Under the pieces are notes generated by a model that was not told where the DNA came from, ran no database searches, and saw only the letters and a list, made by a program, of their open reading frames with translations. A program made the translations under genes and the position numbers. A stretch of DNA of 15,571 nt. It comes from Spirochaetaceae bacterium (lineage in GTDB: Bacteria; Spirochaetota; Spirochaetia; B11-G9). The DNA is taken from positions 1 to 15,571 of the forward strand of contig DAOVSY010000022.1 in the NCBI GenBank assembly GCA_030633365.1. Direction: 5' to 3'. Numbering within the stretch: the first letter of the stretch is position 1; every line of letters starts with the position of its first letter. This document shows, piece by piece, positions 1 to 6,690 of this stretch.

Positions 1-24
1 ATTTTCCTTCTCCTTTTCCTTTGG
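1..24 (-). promoter_or_regulatory. Possible ribosome-binding site of a gene just outside the left edge
   Basis: On the minus strand this stretch is purine-only apart from its two ends. It contains AAGGAG (complement of 10-15) followed by GAAGG (complement of 6-10), and it ends in AAAAT at the window edge. A Shine-Dalgarno sequence 5-10 bases before a start codon would fit, which would place a minus-strand gene immediately beyond position 1, downstream of udk. No coding sequence is visible, so this is inference only. Confidence 0.3.
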
Positions 25-100
25 TTGCATAGGCGAGCAGCTTAGGAAGCATAGCCGAGCAGGGACAAAGTCCCGACCAGGCCAACTTGTTGGCGACCAG
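18..100. repeat. Array of short hairpins separated by a CGAsCAG heptamer
   Basis: The heptamer CGA(G/C)CAG occurs four times, at 34-40, 56-62, 74-80 and 94-100, so the period is 18-22 bases. The spacers differ in sequence but three are self-complementary: GCTT/AAGC (40-43 and 47-50), GGGAC/GTCCC (62-66 and 70-74) and GCCAAC/GTTGGC (81-86 and 89-94). The first two heptamers are also preceded by GCATAGG and GCATAGC, giving a 14-base direct repeat with one mismatch (27-40 and 49-62). G+C over 31-100 is 42 of 70 bases (60%), far above the AT-rich surroundings. The array lies directly after the udk stop codon and has no T-tract, so it is not a standard rho-independent terminator. It could be an interspersed repeat family, an mRNA 3'-end stabiliser or a protein-binding array. 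The structure is seen directly; the role is unknown. Confidence 0.7.
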
Positions 101-103
101 CCT

Positions 104-721
104 TTAATTTTTATCACTTATATTTTTTAAAAAAGGGATAAGTACTTGTAAGGCATTCTGATTAAATCCACCTTCAGGAATAATGAGATCTGCATATCTT
201 TTTGTGGGCTCTATAAACTCATAATGTCCAGGCCTTACTACTTCAATATACTGCTGTATTACAGATTCCACAGTTCTTCCACGCTCTGTTGTATCTCGTT
301 CCAGTCTTCTAATAAAGCGAATATCATCCGGAGTATCAACATAAAGTTTAAGATCAATTAAATCTCTGATTCTTTTATCAAAAAAAATCATTATTCCTTC
401 AAAAATTATGAGCTTTTTAGGTTTTATCCTTATACTTTCATCCATTCTTCGATGGTGAACAAAGTCATATTGAGGCATATCAACTTCTTCAAAATTTTTC
501 AGAGCCTCTAACTGTTTTATAATAAATTCATTATCAAAAGCATCCGGATGATCAAAATTGAAAGCAGTTATATTTTTATTATTCATATATTCTGCTGATT
601 TATAATAATTATCCTGAGGTATGAATAAAAAATCGGGAATTATTTCTGAAATTTTCCTTACTATTGTTGTCTTACCAGACCCGGAACCACCTGTAATGCC
701 AATTATCTTTACTCCATGCAA
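104..721 (-). CDS. udk: Uridine kinase
   Basis: Cytosolic pyrimidine-salvage kinase of 205 residues that phosphorylates uridine and cytidine to UMP and CMP using ATP or GTP. The Walker A loop GGSGSGKT is at residues 11-18. It is followed by the substrate-site motif QDNYY (36-40) and the family signature [10 protein letters not shown] (54-63). Further motifs are PQYDF (83-87), the strand ending in FEG (107-109) and the lid region with [13 protein letters not shown] (138-150). Length is normal for the family. The start is TTG at 721-719, six bases after AGGAG (728-732). An ATG one base later (717-715) is out of frame and meets a stop after two codons. No in-frame ATG lies near the N-terminus, and the P-loop begins at residue 11, so TTG is well supported. 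The gene begins 26 bases after the LysM gene and is probably co-transcribed with it. Confidence 0.93.
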   Translation of the reverse strand: MHGVKIIGITGGSGSGKTTIVRKISEIIPDFLFIPQDNYYKSAEYMNNKNITAFNFDHPDAFDNEFIIKQLEALKNFEEVDMPQYDFVHHRRMDESIRIKPKKLIIFEGIMIFFDKRIRDLIDLKLYVDTPDDIRFIRRLERDTTERGRTVESVIQQYIEVVRPGHYEFIEPTKRYADLIIPEGGFNQNALQVLIPFLKNISDKN

Positions 722-727
722 AATAAA

Positions 728-732
728 CTCCT
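728..732 (-). promoter_or_regulatory. Ribosome-binding site fixing the TTG start of udk
   Basis: AGGAG on the minus strand lies six bases before the TTG at 721. The out-of-frame ATG at 717-715 would sit ten bases from the same site and encodes only two codons before a stop. Confidence 0.7.
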
Positions 733-747
733 AATTCCAGTTGAATC

Positions 748-1521
748 CTAACCCCGGGGTGCTTTTTCTATATCAACAGGTTTACCATCTTTATATACAA
801 AAAAGAAGGCTTTTGCATTCCTTTCTATAGAATTTATTCCCATTAATCCAAGAGTTGTGCCTGGAATGACTCTATCTCCAACTTTTACAAGAGTTTCTTC
901 ATTACCACCATAGGCATAAATATGATGATCATTGGTTTCCACCATAATTAACTGTCCATATCCCCGATAAGGAGCTACCCAGACAACTTTTCCACTGGAA
1001 ACAGATACTATTTCGTCACCTTTATTTCCCAGTATCTCTTCACCTTTAAGTTTACCACTCATAGAAACTCTTTCCCCGGCATGAGGCCAGAAAAAATCTG
1101 CATATTGTTTATCTTCATGTACAATACTTACTGGGTTTACTATTTTTATAGTTTCTTCTATAAAAGTCTCTTTTTTAGGTATAAGTAATGTATCCCCTGG
1201 TTTTAAAATGTAATTTTTATCTATTCCATTTAATTTGTACAGTACATCGATACCAATACCGGAATCTCTGGCAATGCCATAAAGAGTGTCACCTCTTGTA
1301 ACAGTATACATAGAAGGAATACGAATTTCCTGACCAATTTTTAGTGTATCTGTGCTATGCAGATTGTTAAAACTAAGAATAAGGCTTACAGATACCTTAT
1401 ATTGTCTTGAAATCTGATACAGAGTATCACCTTTTTTAATCTTAACAATATTATCCTGTCCAAAAATAAAAGTGGATAAAAGTAAGAAAGTAATAGTAAA
1501 TAGTTTTATATTTAATTTCAT
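748..1521 (-). CDS. Secreted LysM-LysM-LytM (degenerate M23) protein
   Basis: A 257-residue exported protein. Residues 1-21 are a signal peptide with no lipobox cysteine. LysM domains follow at about 24-69 and 71-115, each with a GDTLY core and a closing IP. A LytM/M23-like domain occupies about 145-250. The M23 fold is recognisable: G(D)EIVSVSSGKVVW, GYGQLIMVE, and VKVGDRVIPGTTLG. However, the zinc ligands expected in HxxxD and HxH are not seen. The HxGxD position reads LKGEE, the Y.HL position reads YAYGG, and the HLHF position reads AFFF. It therefore probably binds peptidoglycan without cutting it, as EnvC and NlpD do when they activate amidases; that role is inference. I chose ATG 1521 over the ATG at 1554. 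AAAGG (1529-1533) sits seven bases upstream of it and the signal peptide starts there, while the longer form has no ribosome-binding site and adds 11 non-signal residues. Confidence 0.85.
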   Translation of the reverse strand: MKLNIKLFTITFLLLSTFIFGQDNIVKIKKGDTLYQISRQYKVSVSLILSFNNLHSTDTLKIGQEIRIPSMYTVTRGDTLYGIARDSGIGIDVLYKLNGIDKNYILKPGDTLLIPKKETFIEETIKIVNPVSIVHEDKQYADFFWPHAGERVSMSGKLKGEEILGNKGDEIVSVSSGKVVWVAPYRGYGQLIMVETNDHHIYAYGGNEETLVKVGDRVIPGTTLGLMGINSIERNAKAFFFVYKDGKPVDIEKAPRG

Positions 1522-1528
1522 AATATTG

Positions 1529-1533
1529 CCTTT
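1529..1533 (-). promoter_or_regulatory. Ribosome-binding site choosing the shorter LysM-protein start
   Basis: AAAGG on the minus strand lies seven bases before ATG 1521-1519. No comparable motif precedes the upstream in-frame ATG at 1554-1552. Confidence 0.6.
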
Positions 1534-1635
1534 ATAATCGGGATGTGAACCCATAAACTAAATAAACTATTTAGTGGAATAAGAATAATAGATATATAAC
1601 ACATTTATGGATATTTTCATGTCATGCCTCTACAA

Positions 1636-1664
1636 TTGACACATCCATATTCAAATGATATGTT
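1636..1664 (+). promoter_or_regulatory. Sigma70-type promoter with extended -10 for the PpiD-like gene
   Basis: A perfect -35 box TTGACA (1636-1641) is followed after 17 bases by TATGTT (1659-1664). TG at 1656-1657 gives an extended -10 (TGnTATGTT). The start codon is at 1703, leaving a leader of about 30 bases with AAAGGG at 1691-1696. This is the best promoter-like match seen in the window. It lies in the 181-base gap between divergent genes. Confidence 0.6.
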
Positions 1665-1702
1665 TTCAAACACAATTAAACTGAAATTATAAAGGGAATA
1701 TC

Positions 1703-3235
1703 ATGCCATTAATAGACAAAAATAAGCCGAAAAAAGAAAGTAAGAAACATATGCAGGAACTTAATTCTGTAGATCGAAAGAAAAAGCAGCATCCCTTTTT
1801 ATGGATATTCAGTTTTAGTATTCTTGTCATTATTGTTATAAGTTTTGTAGGAGCTCCATTACTAGGTGGTCTTGGGGGATCAAGCAATGAGCTTGTTTTT
1901 GGTAAATATGCTGACACAGAAATAACTTATTCATATGGTACTTATTTTGCCAGACAGCTTGATATTATGCAGAATGAATATGAGTCTACAGGTTCAGATA
2001 ATTTTCAGTATGAAACATACCAAATTTGGAAGGGTGCTTTTGATAGAACTGTTTTTCACACAGCTATTCTCCACAGTGCCGATGAAAGTGGATTCAATAT
2101 ATCTGAAAGACGAATAGACATAGCATTAACACAATATGGTCCATATATGGATAATGGTAAATTTAGTGCAGTTTTATATAATGCAACATCAAATGCAGAT
2201 AAATATGCTAATCGATCAATATACAGAGAAGAACTGACACAGCAGCAGTACCTTCAGGATATTAGTGAAAAATTAACACCTTCATCAGAATTAAAATTTA
2301 TTAAGAGTATGTCAACAACAGAAAGAAATTTTATGTATGTTGCATATCCTGTTTCTGATTATCCCCTCGATGAAGTTATTAGTTACGGGAACTCCAATAA
2401 ATCTCTTTTTAGAAATACAGATCTTAGTAGAATTTCTTTAAAAGATGATGAAAAAGAAGCACAGACAGTATTTAATCAAATAAGTGAAAATCCAGCTATT
2501 TTTGAAGAATTAGCTCAAAACTATTCAACTGACTTTTATGCAGATAAAGGCGGTGACATGGGTAGAATAAGTTACTTTTCACTTAGTGGTGATATTTCTG
2601 ATACAGATGATACAGATTCAATTTTTGCTCTCTCTGAGGGAGAAATAAGTTCTCTTATAAAAACACCTTATGGATATAGTATTTACAGATGTAATGGTAT
2701 TAGTCAGGATCCTGATCTAAGCAATGAAAATGAAATTTCAAGTATACGTGATTATATGATGACAAATGAAAAAGGTATGATTGAAGATTATTTTATTGCC
2801 CAGGCTGAAATATTTAGAACTAATGCTGTTAAAAATGGATTTACAGAAACTTCATCAACTTTGGGTCAAACATATTATACAACAGATTTCTTTCCAATTA
2901 ACTATGGAAACAGTTATTTCCTTAAGCAGGTTAAAACAATAGATGAAAACATTTATTTTAATACTGTCGCTACGGATGAAAGATTTTTAACTTCATTATT
3001 TTCATTACAAGACAATGAAATTTCTGAACCAGCAATTGTAGGAAATGCTATTTTGGTAGCACAAATGATAAGTGAACAGCAGATGAGCGAAGAGGAACTT
3101 TCATACCTTGACTCTTTTTACCCATATTTGCTTACACAGATTCAGCAGATAGAACTTAGTTCAACTTTCCTAAAATCTGAACTTTTTACAAATAATTTTA
3201 TTAGTGTTTTTAGTAAAAAAATACTGGCAAACTAA
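1703..3235 (+). CDS. Membrane-anchored SurA/PpiD-like chaperone with parvulin-like domain
   Basis: A 510-residue protein with a basic cytoplasmic N-terminus (about 1-31), one transmembrane helix (about 32-50) and a large periplasmic part, the layout of PpiD. Residues 60-200 resemble the helical SurA-type N-terminal chaperone region. A parvulin (PpiC)-like domain spans about 207-333. Its hallmarks are FEELAQNYSTD (267-277), KGGDMG (282-287), the LSEGEISSLIKTPYGY stretch (310-325) and a final IYRC. The two histidines usual in active parvulins are absent: the opening strand reads FMYVAYP instead of ..HILV, and the end reads GYSIYR instead of GYHII. Chaperone activity is therefore more likely than prolyl isomerisation, as reported for PpiD; this is inference. 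Residues 334-510 have no recognised domain. ATG 1703 is preceded by AAAGGG with a six-base spacer. The next gene starts eight bases after the stop. Confidence 0.8.
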   Translation: MPLIDKNKPKKESKKHMQELNSVDRKKKQHPFLWIFSFSILVIIVISFVGAPLLGGLGGSSNELVFGKYADTEITYSYGTYFARQLDIMQNEYESTGSDNFQYETYQIWKGAFDRTVFHTAILHSADESGFNISERRIDIALTQYGPYMDNGKFSAVLYNATSNADKYANRSIYREELTQQQYLQDISEKLTPSSELKFIKSMSTTERNFMYVAYPVSDYPLDEVISYGNSNKSLFRNTDLSRISLKDDEKEAQTVFNQISENPAIFEELAQNYSTDFYADKGGDMGRISYFSLSGDISDTDDTDSIFALSEGEISSLIKTPYGYSIYRCNGISQDPDLSNENEISSIRDYMMTNEKGMIEDYFIAQAEIFRTNAVKNGFTETSSTLGQTYYTTDFFPINYGNSYFLKQVKTIDENIYFNTVATDERFLTSLFSLQDNEISEPAIVGNAILVAQMISEQQMSEEELSYLDSFYPYLLTQIQQIELSSTFLKSELFTNNFISVFSKKILAN

Positions 3236-3243
3236 ATATAATA

Positions 3244-4845
3244 ATGAAAAGCATTAACCCTCTGCTAATTGATACTGGTAGAGGGTTTTCTGTTTTATAC
3301 AACAACAGGCACTTATACAGCCCAACAGATCCTTTGAAAAGAGCAATTTTACGTTCAAACCAGATAAAACTTCAAAATGAAACACTTTATATTATCAGTT
3401 CACCATTACTATTTTATGGTGTAAAGGAATTGCTAGCAAGATTACCTGTTAATTCATATATAATCTGTTATGAGTGCTCAGAGAGCCTTCATAAACTTTC
3501 TATGGAACATATTCCTGATAATTTAGTAAATTCAAAATTATGTTCCTTTATTACCAGCACAAAAGCACAGGATATTTTTTCCACTGTATATAATATTGGA
3601 ATATGGAATTTCCGTCGTGTAAAAGCCCTGAATTTTAACGGAGGTTATTCATTATTTAGTTCTGTATATAACAATATTATAAATAGAATTGATGCAAATA
3701 TTCAGGAATACTGGAAAAACAGAATGACTCTTATTCATATGAGCCCCCTCTGGATAAAAAATATTTTTCTTAATCTGTATAAAATTGAAAAAGATAAAAA
3801 AACATCAACTATTTTTGCCTATCCAAAAACTGATTGTCCTGTTCTAGTAACAGGTGCTGGTGAATCTCTTGAAAATTCTATAAATTTTATAAAGGGGAAA
3901 AGAGATTTTTTTAAAATACTTGCAGTAGATACATCGGTTTCAGTATTACTTGAGAATGGCATATTACCTGATTATATAATTGCAGTAGATGCCCAAATAT
4001 ATAATTTTTATGATTTTTTAGAAGTAAAAAATAAAAAAATACCTTTATTCTTTGATATTACAGGTTATAGTGGAATACCAAATGTTTTAAATGGTCCACT
4101 TTTTCCCTTTATATCTACTTTTGCTGATACAAGACTTTTATTACGACTTGAACAATATAATCTACTTCCAGAGAAGGTCCCTGCACTTGGATCAGTAGGG
4201 CTAACAGCAATTTATCATGCATTAAAAATTACAAGTAATAATGTTTTTTATACAGGTCTTGATTTTGCTTATAAAATAGGTAAATCCCATGCAAATGGTT
4301 CACCAAGAAATCTTTCTGAACTGATAGTATCAACCCGGCTTCACCCCATGGAGCAACCTGATATTTATTATTCAAGACCACTTATTTTTAGTAAAGGAAA
4401 AAAAAATAGTGATTGTATTACTGATCTTATTCTTTCGTCCTATGCAGGGCTTATGGTTGATAATTTTGGAAATACAGAAAGGCTTTTCGATATTGGTAAT
4501 CATGGTCTTATTAGTGGTGGCGAAATAACTAAGTCAGCAAATTTATCTCTTTACAATAAATGCAAAGAAACAAAATATCCGGAACCTGCAAAGGGAATTG
4601 GCAGTTTTACTAATTTTTGCAGAAACGAGTTAACCGTACTCACTGATCTTTATAATTCAGTTTATGAATATTTAGCAGGAGAATCAGAAAACAGCAAAGA
4701 GTTACTGGAGTTTCTAAAAGAAGCAGACTATTTATTCCTACATTTTCCTGACAAATCCCCGGAACCAACTCTTGATCCGGGTTTTCTAAAAAGAATACTA
4801 GTTTCCTGTGGCTATTATATTAATATTTTAAAAAGATATGTTTAA
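3244..4845 (+). CDS. DUF115 / Maf-like protein (MptE-like family)
   Basis: A 533-residue, apparently cytosolic protein. The DUF115 core spans about 197-360. Its opening strand PVLVTGAGESLE (199-210) corresponds to the family's G-P-S-L nucleotide-binding-like motif. It continues with ILAVDTSVSVLLENGILPDY (225-244) and IAVDAQ (246-251), then VGLTAIYHALKI (318-329) and VFYTGLDFAYKIGKSHANG (334-352). The family is often annotated as 6-hydroxymethylpterin diphosphokinase MptE-like or as motility-associated factor (Maf), and some members glycosylate flagellin with sialic-acid-like sugars. A flagellin or surface glycosylation role is inference, and no flagellar gene is in the window. The first 195 residues are unassigned. 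No convincing Shine-Dalgarno sequence precedes ATG 3244 (upstream is TAAATATAATA), so translation may be coupled to the PpiD-like gene eight bases upstream. The stop overlaps the lepA stop. A run of nine A is at 4398-4406. Confidence 0.78.
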   Translation: MKSINPLLIDTGRGFSVLYNNRHLYSPTDPLKRAILRSNQIKLQNETLYIISSPLLFYGVKELLARLPVNSYIICYECSESLHKLSMEHIPDNLVNSKLCSFITSTKAQDIFSTVYNIGIWNFRRVKALNFNGGYSLFSSVYNNIINRIDANIQEYWKNRMTLIHMSPLWIKNIFLNLYKIEKDKKTSTIFAYPKTDCPVLVTGAGESLENSINFIKGKRDFFKILAVDTSVSVLLENGILPDYIIAVDAQIYNFYDFLEVKNKKIPLFFDITGYSGIPNVLNGPLFPFISTFADTRLLLRLEQYNLLPEKVPALGSVGLTAIYHALKITSNNVFYTGLDFAYKIGKSHANGSPRNLSELIVSTRLHPMEQPDIYYSRPLIFSKGKKNSDCITDLILSSYAGLMVDNFGNTERLFDIGNHGLISGGEITKSANLSLYNKCKETKYPEPAKGIGSFTNFCRNELTVLTDLYNSVYEYLAGESENSKELLEFLKEADYLFLHFPDKSPEPTLDPGFLKRILVSCGYYINILKRYV

Positions 4846-6644
4846 TCACTTTTCAAAATAGATAAAAAAGCAGATTGTGGAACTTCTACATTCCCAACCA
4901 TTTTCATTCTTTTCTTACCCTCTTTCTGTTTTTCAAGAAGTTTTCTTTTTCTGGAAATATCTCCACCATAGCATTTTGCAGTAACATCTTTTCGAAGAGC
5001 ATTAATAGTTTCTCTTGATATTACTGTTCCGCCAATTGTACCCTGAATTGGTATTTTAAACTGTTGCCTTGGGATTTCCTCTTTAAGCTTCCGACAGGCA
5101 TTACGTGCTCTGTCTACAGCAGAATCTCTAAAAACCAGCTGTGAAAGTGCATCTACAATATTTCCATTAACTAAGATATCCAGTCTGACAAGATCAGTTC
5201 TTTTAAAACCATGAAGTTCATAGTCAAAGGATGCATATCCTCTGCTTATAGACTTAAGTTTGTCATAGAAATCAAATAAGACCTCAGCCAGAGGCATTTC
5301 ATAGACAAGTTCAACCCTCTTCTCATCAAGATACTCCATATGCTCCTGGACACCTCGTTTTTGCAGGCAAAGATTAATTATATTCCCAACAAATTCAGAA
5401 GGTGTTATAAGTGATGCTTTTATGTAAGGCTCTTCTGCATAATCAATTTTCATAGGATCGGGATATTCCAGAGGATTATCAATATCAATCTCTTCACCAT
5501 TATTTAAATAGATTTGATATTTTACAGAAGGTGAAGTAAAAACTATAGAAAGATTAAATTCACGTTCCAGTCTTTCCTGAACAACTTCAAGATGTAAAAG
5601 CCCAAGAAAACCACATCTAAAACCAAAACCTAAAGCAACAGAAGAATCCTTTTCATAAACTAATGAAGCATCATTTAGTTTAAGTTTCTCAATACTGGAA
5701 AGTAGCTCTCCATAATCATCTGCATCTACTGGATAGATAGATGAAAAGACAACAGGTTTAACATCTTTAAATCCCGTAAGAGCTTTGGTACAGGGATTAT
5801 TATCCAGAGTTACAGTATCTCCAACTCTAATGTCTGAAATTGTTTTTATACCTGCAATAATATAACCAACTTCTCCAGCTGAAAGATGGTTCTTTTTTTT
5901 CAAATTTATTTCAAAAATACCAATCTCTTCAACTTTATATACTGCTTTTGTAGAAAAAAGTCTTATTGAATCTCCAGCTTTAACACTTCCGTCAAAAACT
6001 CTTATATGAATTACAACACCCCGGTAGGGATCATAATGGGAATCAAAAATTAAAGCTTTGAGGGCCTTGGTATTATCTCCTTCAGGGGCCGGGATATACT
6101 CCACAAGAGTCTCAAGTAGATTCTCTACACCTTCTCCTGTCTTGGCAGACACAGGCACGGCTATATCAATATCAAGACCAAGTTCATGATCTATCTGATG
6201 CTTAACAAATTCCAGATCTGCACTTGGAAGATCAATTTTATTTATGACTGGAATAATCTCAAGATTATGTTCTATTGCCATATACATATTAGCAAGAGTC
6301 TGAGCTTCAACACCCTGACTGGCATCAATCAACAAAAGGGCCCCTTCACATGAAGAAATAGCCCTTGAAACTTCATAAGAAAAATCTACATGACCTGGAG
6401 TATCAACCAAATTTAAAATAAAATCTTCACCAGCTTTATTTTTGTAAGGTATTGTAACAGCCTGTGATTTAATAGTAATGCCCCTCTCCTGCTCAATATC
6501 CATTGTGTCAAGAAGCTGATTTTTAAAATTCCTGTCATCTACTATGCCAGCTAATTGTATAAACCTATCTGCAAGTGTGGATTTCCCATGATCAATATGT
6601 GCGATTATACAGAAATTCCTTATTCTGCTTTTATCAATTTTCAT
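4842..6644 (-). CDS. lepA: Elongation factor 4 (ribosomal back-translocase LepA)
   Basis: A 600-residue translational GTPase of normal length that acts on ribosomes. G1 is AHIDHGKST (15-23), with the switch I signature RGITI (54-58). G3 is DTPGH (81-85), G4 NKID (135-138) and G5 SAKTG (166-170). EF-G-like domains II, III and V follow. The LepA-specific C-terminal domain is present from about residue 554 (KCYGGDISRKRKLLEKQKEG and the following lysines), which separates it from EF-G, BipA and TetM. The start ATG 6644 has AGGA eight bases upstream (6653-6656). The gene follows the hybrid kinase by 46 bases in the same direction, with no obvious promoter or terminator in the gap, so read-through from the signalling genes is likely. 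The 3' end overlaps the convergent DUF115 gene by four bases. Confidence 0.97.
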   Translation of the reverse strand: MKIDKSRIRNFCIIAHIDHGKSTLADRFIQLAGIVDDRNFKNQLLDTMDIEQERGITIKSQAVTIPYKNKAGEDFILNLVDTPGHVDFSYEVSRAISSCEGALLLIDASQGVEAQTLANMYMAIEHNLEIIPVINKIDLPSADLEFVKHQIDHELGLDIDIAVPVSAKTGEGVENLLETLVEYIPAPEGDNTKALKALIFDSHYDPYRGVVIHIRVFDGSVKAGDSIRLFSTKAVYKVEEIGIFEINLKKKNHLSAGEVGYIIAGIKTISDIRVGDTVTLDNNPCTKALTGFKDVKPVVFSSIYPVDADDYGELLSSIEKLKLNDASLVYEKDSSVALGFGFRCGFLGLLHLEVVQERLEREFNLSIVFTSPSVKYQIYLNNGEEIDIDNPLEYPDPMKIDYAEEPYIKASLITPSEFVGNIINLCLQKRGVQEHMEYLDEKRVELVYEMPLAEVLFDFYDKLKSISRGYASFDYELHGFKRTDLVRLDILVNGNIVDALSQLVFRDSAVDRARNACRKLKEEIPRQQFKIPIQGTIGGTVISRETINALRKDVTAKCYGGDISRKRKLLEKQKEGKKRMKMVGNVEVPQSAFLSILKSD

Positions 6645-6690
6645 TTTGTGTTTCCTGATAGTCTTGTTTTCTTAGATGTTGAAGATATTA

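Noticed and set aside
751..760. Perfect G+C-rich palindrome ACCCCGGGGT at the end of the LysM gene
   Set aside because: It has no loop, falls within the last codons (APRG), and has no T-run on the minus strand after it. Probably codon-driven chance.
1519..1554. ATG at 1554 as the start of the LysM protein
   Set aside because: No ribosome-binding site precedes it and the extra 11 residues would sit before a normal signal peptide. ATG 1521 has AAAGG at good spacing.
1687..1917. Minus-strand open frame opposite the start of the PpiD-like gene
   Set aside because: It is antisense to a well-supported coding start, covers its promoter leader, has no ribosome-binding site and shows no domain.
1935..2117. 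Short plus-strand open frame inside the PpiD-like gene
   Set aside because: It is out of frame within a confident gene and has no recognisable features.
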